64,000 nucleotides of DNA from an uncultured Bacteroides sp. (GCA_947038155.1 CAMQVH010000001.1:186001-250000); one strand, 5' to 3'. Shown: positions 1-11,073, counted from the first letter of the stretch. Notes: generated by a model from the sequence alone, not told the origin. Program-made: numbers and translations.

Positions 1-1
1 T

Positions 2-199
2 GTGGTGGAAGGTACCTTATATCCATTGCTGACACGTTTGAAGAATGACGATTTGTTGAGTTATGAATGGGTAGAATCCACGCAGGGACCTCCTCGCAAG
101 TATTATAAGCTCACAGAAAAAGGAGAGGCCTTTTTAGGCGAGCTTGAGATATCCTGGAAGGAACTGAACGAAACCGTGAATCATATTGCTAGTAGATAA
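2..199 (+). CDS. PadR family transcriptional regulator, C-terminal part
   Basis: The first gene is cut by the window edge; only its last 65 codons are present. The visible part has the PadR winged-helix signature: a VEGTLYPLL helix, a short wing with GPPRKYYKLTEKG, and a C-terminal helix beginning at about residue 48 that would form the dimer interface. PadR proteins are repressors that usually control a neighbouring membrane or transport gene. The next gene, a PspC-domain membrane protein, begins 21 bases downstream on the same strand with no terminator between, so the two are probably co-transcribed and PadR may regulate the pair. The true start lies outside the window. Confidence 0.9.
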   Translation: MVEGTLYPLLTRLKNDDLLSYEWVESTQGPPRKYYKLTEKGEAFLGELEISWKELNETVNHIASR

Positions 200-220
200 T
201 TCGATAAAGAAGAAATAATA

Positions 221-1315
221 ATGAAAAAAACATTGACTGTAAATTTGGGAGGAACTGTCTATCATATAGATGATGATGCCTACCGCTTGCTGGACGACTA
301 TCTGGCCAACCTGAAACATTTTTTTCGCAAACAGGAGGGGGCGGAAGAGATTGTGGATGATATCGAGATTCGTATTGCCGAGCTGTTTGCCGAGAAAGTG
401 TCCGCAGGGAAGCAAGTCATTACCATTGCCGATGTGGAAGAAATAATTGCCCGGGTAGGCAAGCCGGAAGATTTTGGTGTATCTGATGACGAATCCGAAC
501 CGCATAAGAAGGAACAGACAGCTTCTTCCGGTCAGGGATATACACGGACCACTACAGCCCGTCGCCTGTTCCGTGATCCGGATAATAAGTTGCTTGGAGG
601 AGTAGCTTCCGGGCTGGCAGCTTATTTTGACTGGGATATCACGCTGGTGCGTATCCTGATGATCGTATTATTGTTTGTTCCCTATTGCCCAATGATTATC
701 CTTTATATTATAGGATGGATTATCATTCCCGAAGCACGTACGGCAGCTGAGAAGCTGAGTATGCGTGGCGAAGCGGTAACTATAGAAAATATAGGCAAAA
801 CGGTGACGGACGGATTTGAACGGGTTGCCGACGGGGTCAATAACTTTGTGAACTCGGACAAACCGCGTACCTTTCTGCAGAAAGTAGGAGATGTATTTGT
901 GACGATCGCCGCTATCATTCTTAAGATATTTCTGGTAGCTCTTGTCATCATTTGCTGTCCGGTATTGTTCGTGCTCGCTGTGGTGATAGTAGCTCTTGTG
1001 TTTGCGGTGATTGCTGCGCTTGTTGGCGGCGGAGCTCTGCTTTATGAAATGCTTCCGGCTATTGACTGGACGCCCATAGCTACCATATCTCCTGTGATGA
1101 CATTGCTTGGCACCATTTCAGGAATTGCACTCATTGCCATTCCATTAGGAGCTTTTCTGTACACTATCATGCGTCAGTTGTTCCATTGGTCACCGATGGG
1201 GACCGGCTTGAAATGGTCTCTGTTTATCCTATGGGTATTGGGACTGGTCATCGTGATTATCAATTTGTCAGCTCTCGGATGGCAGTTGCCGTTGTATGGA
1301 CTGCATTGCTTTTAA
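221..1315 (+). CDS. PspC domain-containing membrane protein
   Basis: A 364-residue protein. The N-terminal 90 residues are soluble and acidic, resembling the N-terminal region common in Bacteroidetes PspC proteins. Residues about 110-170 form the PspC domain, with RLFRDPDNKLLGGVASGLAAYF followed by a hydrophobic segment ending in GWIIIPE (shortened here to its landmarks). Several further transmembrane segments follow from about residue 225 to the end. PspC proteins take part in envelope-stress responses in proteobacteria; the role in Bacteroides is not defined. A PadR-plus-PspC pair is a common Bacteroidetes arrangement. A strong hairpin terminator follows at 1366-1400. Confidence 0.88.
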   Translation: MKKTLTVNLGGTVYHIDDDAYRLLDDYLANLKHFFRKQEGAEEIVDDIEIRIAELFAEKVSAGKQVITIADVEEIIARVGKPEDFGVSDDESEPHKKEQTASSGQGYTRTTTARRLFRDPDNKLLGGVASGLAAYFDWDITLVRILMIVLLFVPYCPMIILYIIGWIIIPEARTAAEKLSMRGEAVTIENIGKTVTDGFERVADGVNNFVNSDKPRTFLQKVGDVFVTIAAIILKIFLVALVIICCPVLFVLAVVIVALVFAVIAALVGGGALLYEMLPAIDWTPIATISPVMTLLGTISGIALIAIPLGAFLYTIMRQLFHWSPMGTGLKWSLFILWVLGLVIVIINLSALGWQLPLYGLHCF

Positions 1316-1365
1316 TATAAGATCGTTCTATTAAAAAAGAATAATATTTATTCTTTTTCTGAGAA

Positions 1366-1400
1366 ATGTGCCCCGATAGTGTGTCCGGGGTACATTTTTT
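1366..1400 (+). terminator. Rho-independent terminator after PspC gene
   Basis: ATGTGCCCCG pairs with CGGGGTACAT across a 9-base loop (one G-T pair), followed by six T. It ends the PadR-PspC transcript. Confidence 0.85.
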
Positions 1401-1411
1401 GTTTGTCCTTC

Positions 1412-1441
1412 TTTGTAAATCGAGATTTTTAATTAAGTTTG
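1412..1441 (+). promoter_or_regulatory. Bacteroides-type promoter of the metallo-hydrolase gene
   Basis: A -33 box TTTG at 1412-1415 and a -7 box TAAGTTTG at 1434-1441 are separated by 18 bases. This matches the Bacteroidetes primary sigma factor consensus and would start RNA near 1448, about 20 bases before the ATG at 1469. Confidence 0.65.
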
Positions 1442-1468
1442 TGAGGACTTATTCAATAGATAAAGAAA

Positions 1469-2467
1469 ATGGGTGAACATATATGTTTCAGGAGAAACGA
1501 ACGTTTGGCTACCGTCAATCCTTATTGGAGAGGAAATCCGATGGTACGCGGACGTTTTTTTAACAGGCAGCACCGTTTCCGCCCCGGTATGGGAAGTGTG
1601 TTGAAATGGCGGTTGTCCCCCAATCCTCAGCGGAAAGAAAAGAAAACGGTGAAGTGGGACCCGAAAGTCTGTTACCTTCGTTCGCTGGATGCTGTGGTGG
1701 GAGATTCTTTAATATGGCTGGGACATAATTCCTTCTTCCTTCAGTTGGCAGGCAAAAGAATCATGTTCGATCCGGTTTTCGGAAACATCCCTTTTGTGAA
1801 AAGACAGAGTGAGTTTCCTGCCAATCCCGACATTTTTACAGAAATTGATTACCTGCTTATCAGTCATGACCATTTTGACCATCTGGACAAGCAAAGTATC
1901 ACCCGTTTGCTGAATAATAATCCGCAGATGAAATTGTTTTGCGGTTTGGGAACCGGAGAACTGATAAAGAGCTGGTTTCCGGAAATGAGAGTGATCGAGG
2001 CCGGCTGGTATCAGCAACTGGAAGATGAGGGGCTGAAAATAACTTTCTTGCCGGCACAGCATTGGAGCAAACGTTCCGTACGTGATGGAGGGCAGCGATT
2101 GTGGGGAGCTTTCATGCTGCAGGGGAATGGTGTTTCTCTCTATTATAGCGGAGACACAGGGTATTCTACCCATTTTAGGGAAATCCCGGATCTGTTCGGA
2201 GCTCCGGACTATGCCTTGTTGGGTATCGGTGCATATAAACCCCGTTGGTTCATGCGTCCCAATCATATTTCCCCTTATGAATCACTGACTGCCTCCGAAG
2301 AGATGCACGCAGGAATAACTATTCCGATGCACTACGGTACATTTGATTTGTCTGATGAACCCTTGCATGATCCGCCTAAAGTATTTGCGGCAGAAGCAAA
2401 GAAAAGAAAGATTCGTGTGGAAATCCCTTATTTGGGAGAAATCGTAAAACTAAATAAAAGAAAGTAA
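1469..2467 (+). CDS. MBL-fold metallo-hydrolase (NAPE-PLD / RomA-like)
   Basis: A 332-residue metallo-beta-lactamase-fold hydrolase. The metal site is visible: SHDHFDHLD at about residues 132-140, a YYSGDTGY strand supplying the bridging Asp near residue 228, and MHYGTFDL near residue 289 with the last His. The N-terminal extension with NPYWRGNP and the WLGHNSF motif are typical of the family that includes N-acyl-phosphatidylethanolamine phospholipase D and RomA. The bacterial substrate is not known; a lipid or phosphodiester is possible. No signal peptide is seen, so it is probably cytoplasmic. The flavin reductase gene follows after 19 bases, suggesting a two-gene operon. Confidence 0.85.
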   Translation: MGEHICFRRNERLATVNPYWRGNPMVRGRFFNRQHRFRPGMGSVLKWRLSPNPQRKEKKTVKWDPKVCYLRSLDAVVGDSLIWLGHNSFFLQLAGKRIMFDPVFGNIPFVKRQSEFPANPDIFTEIDYLLISHDHFDHLDKQSITRLLNNNPQMKLFCGLGTGELIKSWFPEMRVIEAGWYQQLEDEGLKITFLPAQHWSKRSVRDGGQRLWGAFMLQGNGVSLYYSGDTGYSTHFREIPDLFGAPDYALLGIGAYKPRWFMRPNHISPYESLTASEEMHAGITIPMHYGTFDLSDEPLHDPPKVFAAEAKKRKIRVEIPYLGEIVKLNKRK

Positions 2468-2486
2468 TTATAAAATAAACTGAGAG

Positions 2487-2996
2487 ATGAAGAAGTTAGA
2501 AGTAAAAGACCTGAAAGAAAATTTCTTTGAGGCGATTGGCAAAGAATGGATGTTGGTTACTGCCGGCACCAAAGAGAAATTTAATACAATGACTGCCAGC
2601 TGGGGTGGCATTGGCTGGCTTTGGAATAAGCCCATTGCTTTTGTTTTTGTCCGCCCCGAACGATATACGTATGAGTTTATCGAGAAAAGTGATTATCTGA
2701 CACTTTCTTTTTTGGGCGAAGCAAATAAAAAGATTCATGCGGTCTGTGGCTCAAAGTCCGGTCGTGATACAGATAAGGTGAAAGCAACCGGATTGAAGCC
2801 GATCTTCACAGAACAGGGGAATGTGCTTTTCGAACAAGCCCGTCTAAGTCTGGAAGGAAGAAAACTGTATGCGGATAACATTAAACCTGAGTGTTTCCTG
2901 GATAAAGAGTCCTTGGAAAAATGGTATGATGATGCTCATGGAGGTTTTCATAAAATGTATATAGTAGAAATCGAAAATATTTGGGAGGGAGATTAA
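2487..2996 (+). CDS. Flavin reductase-like FMN-binding protein
   Basis: A 169-residue protein of the flavin reductase / FMN-binding split-barrel family. The segment with FNTMTASWGGIG, the RPERYTYEFIE strand and the SGRDTDKVKATGL segment are usual in this group in Bacteroides. Such proteins bind FMN and reduce it, or use it to reduce other substrates, with NAD(P)H; the actual substrate cannot be read from the sequence. It lies 19 bases after the metallo-hydrolase gene and its stop codon sits inside a terminator hairpin, so it ends that operon. Confidence 0.85.
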   Translation: MKKLEVKDLKENFFEAIGKEWMLVTAGTKEKFNTMTASWGGIGWLWNKPIAFVFVRPERYTYEFIEKSDYLTLSFLGEANKKIHAVCGSKSGRDTDKVKATGLKPIFTEQGNVLFEQARLSLEGRKLYADNIKPECFLDKESLEKWYDDAHGGFHKMYIVEIENIWEGD

Positions 2997-3010
2997 TTCT
3001 CCCTTTTTTT
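2987..3010 (+). terminator. Terminator overlapping the flavin reductase stop codon
   Basis: GGGAGA pairs with TCTCCC across a 5-base loop and is followed by seven T. The stop codon TAA lies in the loop. Confidence 0.75.
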
Positions 3011-3028
3011 ATTTTTTATCGGTAAAGC

Positions 3029-3059
3029 TTTGATAAGTGATATAAATATTATACATTTG
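3029..3059 (+). promoter_or_regulatory. Promoter of the small lipoprotein gene
   Basis: TTTG at 3029-3032, 19 bases, then TACATTTG at 3052-3059: an exact match to the Bacteroides consensus. RNA would start near 3066, about 35 bases ahead of the ATG at 3101. Confidence 0.8.
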
Positions 3060-3100
3060 CCCTAAACTAAACTATTGTAACACAACTAAAACTAAGCGTT

Positions 3101-3709
3101 ATGAAAACAAAAATGTTCTTTCTTGCAGGTATCTGTGCTGCACTCGCAGCTTGTAGTAGTGATAATGAAGATATGTCTCCAAAATCTGTATTATTGAAAG
3201 TTGTTTCCTGTGACTTTGTGCAGGAGGATACGGATAAAATAATCCCAGTAGAAGGTGAAGCTTTTGGAGTATGGTCTGCAATAAACGGGGTAAGTACTCC
3301 TGCTTTAATTGAATATAAATGGGAAGATGCTGGTAAATACTCTTCATTATTCGTTTTATCTGAAGGAGAAATGCCAAAGGCTGATAATTTAGCGTTGTTA
3401 GACATTACTATTCCGACACTTAAAAAAGATGGTACATTTTCTGATACTGGACTCCCGGTTCCTATCTTTATGGGATATACTTGGGAGTATGATGAAGGAG
3501 TAAAGACTCCAACGTGTGTTGAATTTACGCTTCCTGAATATTCAAAAGCTAAAGTGTTTGCTCAAAGATCTGGCTATGAATGTAATATGACTTTCTATTT
3601 AGTTTTGGAAAATATAAATACAGGAGAAATTTTTAATCTAAAAGGCAGGTGGAAAGGAGTACAGATGATGAATAGAACATTGACTCCTTCTGTGTCAAAA
3701 ATGGATTGA
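3101..3709 (+). CDS. Putative lipoprotein of unknown function
   Basis: A 202-residue protein with a lipoprotein signal: a basic start MKTK, a hydrophobic stretch and the lipobox LAAC with the lipidated Cys at residue 18, followed by SSDNED. An acidic or Ser-rich segment just after the Cys is associated with surface export of lipoproteins in Bacteroides, so this one may face outward. The mature part is predicted mostly beta-strand, with no family I recognise. It has its own consensus promoter and a two-way terminator after it, so it is a single-gene unit. Confidence 0.75.
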   Translation: MKTKMFFLAGICAALAACSSDNEDMSPKSVLLKVVSCDFVQEDTDKIIPVEGEAFGVWSAINGVSTPALIEYKWEDAGKYSSLFVLSEGEMPKADNLALLDITIPTLKKDGTFSDTGLPVPIFMGYTWEYDEGVKTPTCVEFTLPEYSKAKVFAQRSGYECNMTFYLVLENINTGEIFNLKGRWKGVQMMNRTLTPSVSKMD

Positions 3710-3729
3710 ATGATTTATCAGTGAATGCA

Positions 3730-3769
3730 GAAGGCTCTGAACTCAATTTGATTTGAGAACAGAGCCTTC
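3730..3769. terminator. Bidirectional terminator between convergent genes
   Basis: GAAGGCTCTG and CAGAGCCTTC form a perfect 10-bp stem enclosing a second small dyad. It sits between the lipoprotein gene (plus) and the S9 peptidase gene (minus), so it probably ends both. Confidence 0.8.
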
Positions 3770-3792
3770 ATTATTTGTCTTATATCAAAGAT

Positions 3793-5892
3793 TTATTTTG
3801 CAGGAGTCTTCAGCCACTTATCCAGCCACTCAAAGAAAGTGCGTTGCCACAAGACACCATTCTGTGGTTTCAGTACCCAGTGGTTCTCGTCCGGATAAAT
3901 TAGCAACTCTGCAGGTACACCACGCATTACAGCGGCATCAAATGCAGCCATAGCCTGGTTAGCCAAAATACGGAAATCTTTTTCTCCATGAATACAGAGA
4001 ATCGGGGTATCCCATTTTTCCACGAAGAGGTGAGGGGAGTTGGCGAAAGTACGTTGTGCTATCGGATTCTGTTTTTCCCAGTATGCGCCGCCCATATCCC
4101 AGTTGGCAAACCATTTCTCTTCTGTTTCCAGATACTGCATTTCCATATTGAAGATTCCGTCATGAGCGATAAATGCCTTGAAACGTTTGTCGTGATGACC
4201 GGCTAACCAATATACGGAGAATCCTCCGAAACTAGCGCCCACACATCCCAGACGATCTTTATCTACATACGATTCTTTTGCCATCTCGTCGATAGCAGTG
4301 AAATAGTCTTTCATACACTGACCACCATAATCACCACTGATCTGTTCGTTCCATTCCACTCCGAATCCCGGCAATCCGCGACGGTTCGGGGCTACGATGA
4401 TATAGTCGTTGGCAGCCATAATCTGGAAGTTCCAGCGATAAGACCAGAACTGGCTTACCGGACTTTGAGGACCACCTTCACAGAACAGCAATGTCGGATA
4501 TTTCTTGTTCGGATCGAACTGGGGAGGATAGATCACCCATGTCAACATATCCTTTCCATCCGTCGTTTTCATCCAGCGACCTTCTACCTTGCCCATTTCC
4601 AGCTGATCATAAATCTCCTTGTTCTCCTGTGTCAGTTGAGTGGCAGAACCATCCAATGCTACCGCATAGATCTCATCACCCATACTCATTGAGTGGCGTT
4701 TGGCAATCAGTTTGTCACCGAAAAGTGCTACCCCTTCATAATCATACATACCCGAAGTAATCGCCTTTACAGAATCATTCGTCAGGTCAAGAGAATAAAT
4801 CTGAGTTTCTCCATGCCACACACCTGTAAAATAGATGGTCTTGGCATCGTTGCCCCAGACAAACGCATCCACATTAGACTCAAATGCTTTGCTGACAAAA
4901 CGTTTCTCTCCGGTTTCCAGATTCATGATAAACAAACGGTTCAGATCAGCTTCGTATCCATCACGCTCCATGCTTTGCCATGCAATGTACTTGCCATCCG
5001 GAGAGTATTGCGGATTGGTGTCATACCCCTTGTTTTCTTCGGTGATATTATCCGTTTTCTTTGTATTCAGATCATACACATAAATATCCGAATTGGTAGA
5101 AACAGCATATTCCAGCCCTGTTTTCTTGCGACAGGTATAAGCCACTTTGTCCGAAGTCGTATTCCATGCCAGCTGCTCAATGCCGCCCCAAGGTTTCATC
5201 GGACTCTCGTATGGCTCTCCTTTCAGTATATCCACGATATTGGAAATACCGTTACCGTCAAAGTCAGCCACGAAAGGATGCGGAGCAGTTGTCACCCATT
5301 CATCCCAGTGCTTATACATCAGGTCAGTGACAATAATACCCGTAGCTTTCGGCAGATCCGGATATTTATCAGCAGTGCTTTCTTTAGTTTTCACTTGCGA
5401 GATGAACAGCAGTTTCTTGCCGTCCGGTGAGATAGAATAACCCTCGATGTCACCGTCGTAGTTGGTCAGTTGTTTACGACCGCTACCGTCCGGATTCATT
5501 TCGTATAGTTGGCTACTTCCGTTGTCGTTGCTCAGGAAAGCCAGCTTCGTTCCTCCTTTTATCCAGGTCACCTCATTCTCCTGATAAGGAGTGCGGGTGA
5601 TTTGTCGGTTATCGCTGCCGTCCGCGTTCATGACGAAAACTTCGCGATTACTCTTGTTCTCCGGTACACTGTAGTATGCTACCGTATACGCAATTTTCTT
5701 TCCGTCGGGCGATACCGCCAGTCCTCCGATACGTCCCATTGCCCAAAGGGCTTCAGGCGTCATACGCTTCCCTTCGATCTTAATATCGGATTTTTCGATA
5801 AGCACCTGATCCGTTTTGCCTGCGTCTTTTGTTCCGCCGCAGGCAGCTAACAACATTGCTGCCGACATCATAAATAGATTTGCTTGTCTCAT
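3793..5892 (-). CDS. S9 family prolyl oligopeptidase-type peptidase, lipoprotein
   Basis: A 699-residue serine peptidase of the S9 (prolyl oligopeptidase / acylaminoacyl peptidase) family. The start carries a lipoprotein signal with lipobox LLAAC (Cys at residue 18), so the enzyme is anchored in the envelope, probably facing the periplasm. Residues about 45-420 hold repeated propeller blades of the TolB/WD40-like type (SPDGKKIAY, NPDGSGRKQLT, SPDGKYIAW). The C-terminal alpha/beta hydrolase domain has the nucleophile motif GASFGGF, an Asp in a GEKDFRI context and the catalytic His in ENHWV. It probably cleaves short peptides after proline or small residues during peptide uptake. Confidence 0.92.
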   Translation of the reverse strand: MRQANLFMMSAAMLLAACGGTKDAGKTDQVLIEKSDIKIEGKRMTPEALWAMGRIGGLAVSPDGKKIAYTVAYYSVPENKSNREVFVMNADGSDNRQITRTPYQENEVTWIKGGTKLAFLSNDNGSSQLYEMNPDGSGRKQLTNYDGDIEGYSISPDGKKLLFISQVKTKESTADKYPDLPKATGIIVTDLMYKHWDEWVTTAPHPFVADFDGNGISNIVDILKGEPYESPMKPWGGIEQLAWNTTSDKVAYTCRKKTGLEYAVSTNSDIYVYDLNTKKTDNITEENKGYDTNPQYSPDGKYIAWQSMERDGYEADLNRLFIMNLETGEKRFVSKAFESNVDAFVWGNDAKTIYFTGVWHGETQIYSLDLTNDSVKAITSGMYDYEGVALFGDKLIAKRHSMSMGDEIYAVALDGSATQLTQENKEIYDQLEMGKVEGRWMKTTDGKDMLTWVIYPPQFDPNKKYPTLLFCEGGPQSPVSQFWSYRWNFQIMAANDYIIVAPNRRGLPGFGVEWNEQISGDYGGQCMKDYFTAIDEMAKESYVDKDRLGCVGASFGGFSVYWLAGHHDKRFKAFIAHDGIFNMEMQYLETEEKWFANWDMGGAYWEKQNPIAQRTFANSPHLFVEKWDTPILCIHGEKDFRILANQAMAAFDAAVMRGVPAELLIYPDENHWVLKPQNGVLWQRTFFEWLDKWLKTPAK

Positions 5893-5939
5893 ATTTTATA
5901 AAAATGTTTATTTTCTTGCGAAGATAATGAAAAAAGGAT

Positions 5940-7271
5940 TTAAATCTGCTTTTTCTGCCAGTTTCCTTTCTTCATATACCAGTAGCAGAAGAGGAGGATA
6001 AAGATTCCATACACACTTTCTGTTGTCCAGGCAAACGCAATGTCCATTTTAAGGTAAAGAATAAAATAAGTAGCGTAAGCTACATAAATTGTCAGTACAC
6101 AAAGTTCCATGGCCAGTGCCGTGCGTGTGTTACCTGTTCCCGATACCGACTGGAAATACACATTGGCTGGTACCAGCACTACGTAGGCTGCGCATAACAC
6201 CCATAAAGAAGGGATGGACGCAGCCCTCAAATCGGGCATATCCGTGTATATACGCAGAATCAGGTCGGGAAACAGACAGAAGAATATCAATATCGGCAGT
6301 ACGAACACATATCCGATACGGATGTGCTGATTGATGGTTCCCCGTACACAATCTTTTTCGCCCGCACCGATAAGGTTGCTGACCAAAGATCCGCAGGTTG
6401 CAGCAAAAGCCATGGCGATCATAAACGGGATACCCGACACATTCCGGATAATGTTCGCGATAGCCAATGACCGTTCTCCCAGGTGTTCCACGAACAGGAA
6501 GAACATAAACCAGGTAGACAAAGAAACGAAGTTCTGAATCATTGTCCACACGGAGACATTGAGAATCCGCTTCAATGTCCGGCTTTGGAATTTCGGCAGG
6601 ATATTCAGTGCATACTTCTTGCAGTCGATCCGCTTCCAGGTATAGATGATAAAGAAAATCACCGATACCAGCTCAGCCAGGGATGAACCGATGGCTGCAC
6701 CGGCAATGCCCAATTGCGGGAAACCGAACTTACCGAAAATCAGGATATAGTTGAATACCACGTTAGAAAGCACCATCACGATGGAGTTCAGCGTCAGCGT
6801 CTTGGTCTGTGTCGTACCGACAAAGAAGGCACGGAACATCACTCCGACAAATGAGAAAAAGAACCCGTACACCCGCCAATGAATATAACTTTCCGCTGCA
6901 TCATAAATGTGAGGGGACGAAATGATATTCTTTAAAATAAATGGCGAGAATACGATGGAAAGTGTAAACAGAATCGCAGCAACCACTACCAGGAAATAAA
7001 TCCCCTGATAGAAAATCGGTCCGATTTCCTTGTAGTTTCCTTCCCCGTTGCGACGGGCGATCAATATCTGTGCTCCTACGCTGAATCCGAATGCCATCAT
7101 GAAAATAGCCAGGTAGTAAACCCCGGCGATGGCGGATGCCCCTAATTCAATTTCCCCGACACGTCCAAGAAAGGCCGTGTCCGTCATGCCGATCAGCTGC
7201 TCCATAATCAGGCTGATCAGAATAGGGTAGGCGATCGTCCAGATTTGTTTATAAGTATATTTTGTCTTCAT
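5940..7271 (-). CDS. MATE family efflux transporter
   Basis: A multidrug and toxin extrusion family protein of about 443 residues with twelve predicted transmembrane segments in two similar halves. The start IWTIAYPILISLIMEQLIG and the TDTAFLGRVGEIELGA segment are typical of MATE proteins in the Bacteroidetes. These export cationic or aromatic compounds in exchange for Na+ or H+; the substrate is unknown. I chose the ATG at 7271 (MKTKYTYKQIW) rather than an in-frame ATG at 7307, because that upstream one lies inside the yidC terminator hairpin and adds a non-conserved 12-residue tail. Confidence 0.9.
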   Translation of the reverse strand: MKTKYTYKQIWTIAYPILISLIMEQLIGMTDTAFLGRVGEIELGASAIAGVYYLAIFMMAFGFSVGAQILIARRNGEGNYKEIGPIFYQGIYFLVVVAAILFTLSIVFSPFILKNIISSPHIYDAAESYIHWRVYGFFFSFVGVMFRAFFVGTTQTKTLTLNSIVMVLSNVVFNYILIFGKFGFPQLGIAGAAIGSSLAELVSVIFFIIYTWKRIDCKKYALNILPKFQSRTLKRILNVSVWTMIQNFVSLSTWFMFFLFVEHLGERSLAIANIIRNVSGIPFMIAMAFAATCGSLVSNLIGAGEKDCVRGTINQHIRIGYVFVLPILIFFCLFPDLILRIYTDMPDLRAASIPSLWVLCAAYVVLVPANVYFQSVSGTGNTRTALAMELCVLTIYVAYATYFILYLKMDIAFAWTTESVYGIFILLFCYWYMKKGNWQKKQI

Positions 7272-7293
7272 ATTAAGTTTGTTTTTTAGAGAA

Positions 7294-7332
7294 AGAAAGC
7301 CGGACAAACCCCTTTCGGTTGCCCGGCTTTCT
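7294..7332 (-). terminator. Hairpin terminator after yidC
   Basis: AGAAAGCCGG pairs with CCGGCTTTCT (10 bp). Read on the minus strand it follows the yidC stop codon and precedes a T-rich run, so it separates yidC from the MATE gene. Confidence 0.7.
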
Positions 7333-7356
7333 CAGAATATATCTTCGGATAATTTC

Positions 7357-9213
7357 TTATCGTTTATTCTGTTTTTGCTGCTGTAACTGTTCCTGTTGCT
7401 TTTGCATAGCTTCCAGGCGTGCAGCAAATCCGGTCTTTTTCATTTGTTTCGGGTCTTTTTTCTTAGCTTCCAGAATAGCCAGTAATTTTGTTTCGTCTGT
7501 AGTTTTACGCAACAAAATCATGGTTCCTACACTAATCAGTGTTGACACGAAATAATAATAGTTCAATCCCGAAGGATAGTCGTTCAGTACGAACAGGAAC
7601 ATAATCGGCATCAGATACATCATCCATTTCATCGCAGCCATTTGCGGTTGTGCTCCTGTATCCTGCATCGTCATTGTATACTTTGTGTTCAAGATGTTGG
7701 TTACCGTCATCAGCAAGCAGAACAAGCTGAGATGGTTGCCCAGGAACGGGATATGGAACGGGAATGTGATGAACGCGTCGTAAGTGGACAAGTCGTCCGC
7801 CCACAAGAAGCTCTGCTGACGTAACTCGATAGCGCTCGGTACGAACATGAACAATGCCATCAAGATCGGGAACTGCAATAACATTGGCAGACAACCACCC
7901 ATCGGGCTTACGCCATACTGGCTGTAAAGGCTCATCACCTCCTGCTGTTTCTTCATCGCATCTTCCTGCTTCGGATACTTCTTGTTGATCTCGTCGATTT
8001 TCGGTTTCAATACACGCATCTTGGCAGAAGACATGTATGTTTTCCAGGTAGCAGGGTAAACTACTACCTTCACCATGATCGTCAGAATCAACAGTACGAT
8101 ACCCATGCTCAAGCCCCAGCCCGACAGCCAGTCGAATACGTTGATCGTGATAAACTGGTTGATCCAGCGGATTAACGGCCAGCCCAGATATACCAGTCTG
8201 TTAAGTTCCCATTTCTCTGTACGTCCTTTGTCCAGTGCCTTCAAGGTCTTGAAGTGGTTCGGGCCAAAGTAGAAGTACATTTCTGTCGGTTGTTTTCCGC
8301 TCGGATCGAAGAAGGTACTCATTTCTGCAGAATAATCCTTGATATATCCGCTTCCTTGTTGTTCCATTCTTGACTTCACAGAAACCTTGTTGAAGTCCTG
8401 GTCTGCGATGAATACAGAAGAGAAGAACTGGTTTTTGAATGCTACCCAGTCTATCGCTGTATTGCCCAGATCCTTTTCGTCATCCTTGGCAGCCGACAGA
8501 TTATCTACATTGTCACCTTTTACCTTATAAGTCAGCTCTGAGAGGCGGTTTTCGTAAGTGAATCCCTTTTCCAGCTGGCGTGCACGCTGTGTCCAGTCGA
8601 TGTCTACATACTCCGTACTGGCCAGTTTGCCTTCCATGCCTGTTGCTTTGATTTCAAAGTTCATCAGGTAGCTGTTCGGTTTCAGCGTATAGATAAAATC
8701 GATGTAGCTGGCGTTGTCCGCAGCCAGACGCATAGTTACGCTGCTGTCTGTCTTATTGACAGCTTCGAAGTAATAGTCCTTTGTCTGGATGGCTCCTTGC
8801 TTGTTGTAGAAGTTGAAACTCATGGTAGCATCATCACCGTCGAACAGTACGACAGGGTTTGTCTTGTCCTGTCCTTTGTATTCTTTCAGCATAGCCGAAT
8901 ATACCCGTCCGCCTTTCGTAGTGAAAGTGATTTCCGCTACGCTGTTCTGGATGCTTACTTTGGAATCAGTTCCATGCATCGCGTTGAAAAACAGGGCAGA
9001 AGAATCTGCTGCCGCCGCTGCACCTTTGTTTTCATTGGCGAGTGCGGCTTCTGTTTTTGCTTTCAGCGCTTCCTGCTGCTGTTGCACCACGGCAATAGAA
9101 TCGTAGTATTTCTTCTGCGCAGCTATCTGCTCCTCGCTTGGACGGCTCAGATAACTGAATCCTACCAATAATATACCTATTAAAACGAGACCTGTAATGG
9201 TGTTTTTATCCAT
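7357..9213 (-). CDS. yidC: Membrane protein insertase YidC
   Basis: A 618-residue YidC/Oxa1 family insertase. It has an N-terminal signal-anchor ([16 protein letters not shown]), a large periplasmic beta-sandwich domain at about residues 75-350, and the conserved membrane domain from about residue 365, with the cytoplasmic coiled segment ([22 protein letters not shown] region) and the [16 protein letters not shown] motif. The tail is Gln- and Lys-rich, ending [11 protein letters not shown], as usual in Bacteroidetes. YidC inserts and folds inner-membrane proteins, alone or with SecYEG. It lies 62 bases downstream of pyrG on the same strand; the pair is probably co-transcribed. Confidence 0.97.
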
Positions 9214-9249
9214 TCCTATTAATTATGAATTATAAATTTTTGAATAATA

Positions 9250-10916
<1,667 letters not shown>

Positions 10917-10945
10917 TTAGTAGTTTCTTACGAACTTAAAAAGCG

Positions 10946-10953
10946 CAAAATTA
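10946..10953 (-). promoter_or_regulatory. Probable -7 box of the pyrG promoter
   Basis: On the minus strand the sequence reads TAATTTTG, matching the Bacteroides -7 consensus TAnnTTTG. RNA would begin near 10939, about 50 bases before the pyrG ATG. The -33 box is poor. Confidence 0.5.
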
Positions 10954-10986
10954 TAAAAAAAAGGGGAAGAATGCAGACTTTCCCCT
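10954..10986 (-). terminator. Terminator-like hairpin just upstream of the pyrG promoter
   Basis: AGGGGAA and TTCCCCT form a stem; on the minus strand it is followed by eight T, so it has the form of an intrinsic terminator reading toward pyrG. It lies upstream of the best -7 box for pyrG. It may insulate pyrG from antisense transcripts, or act as an attenuator if a further upstream promoter exists. Confidence 0.45.
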
Positions 10987-11047
10987 CTACAATTTTATTA
11001 AAAAATGCAATTTTGAAAGATTCCTATGTTTTCTAAACAAAATAATG

Positions 11048-11055
11048 TAGATTTG
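11048..11055 (+). promoter_or_regulatory. -7 box for the DUF3078 gene
   Basis: TAGATTTG matches TAnnTTTG and would start RNA near 11062, 12 bases before the ATG at 11074. It rules out an earlier in-frame ATG at 11026 as the translation start. The -33 region (TATG at 11025-11028, 19-base spacing) is weak. Confidence 0.6.
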
Positions 11056-11073
11056 CACCAAATTAGGAATATT

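Noticed and set aside
7272-7307. Longer MATE protein starting at 7307
   Set aside because: The added residues are not conserved and that start lies within the yidC terminator hairpin.
11026-11073. Longer DUF3078 protein from the ATG at 11026
   Set aside because: The -7 box at 11048-11055 lies downstream of it, and the signal peptide begins at 11074.
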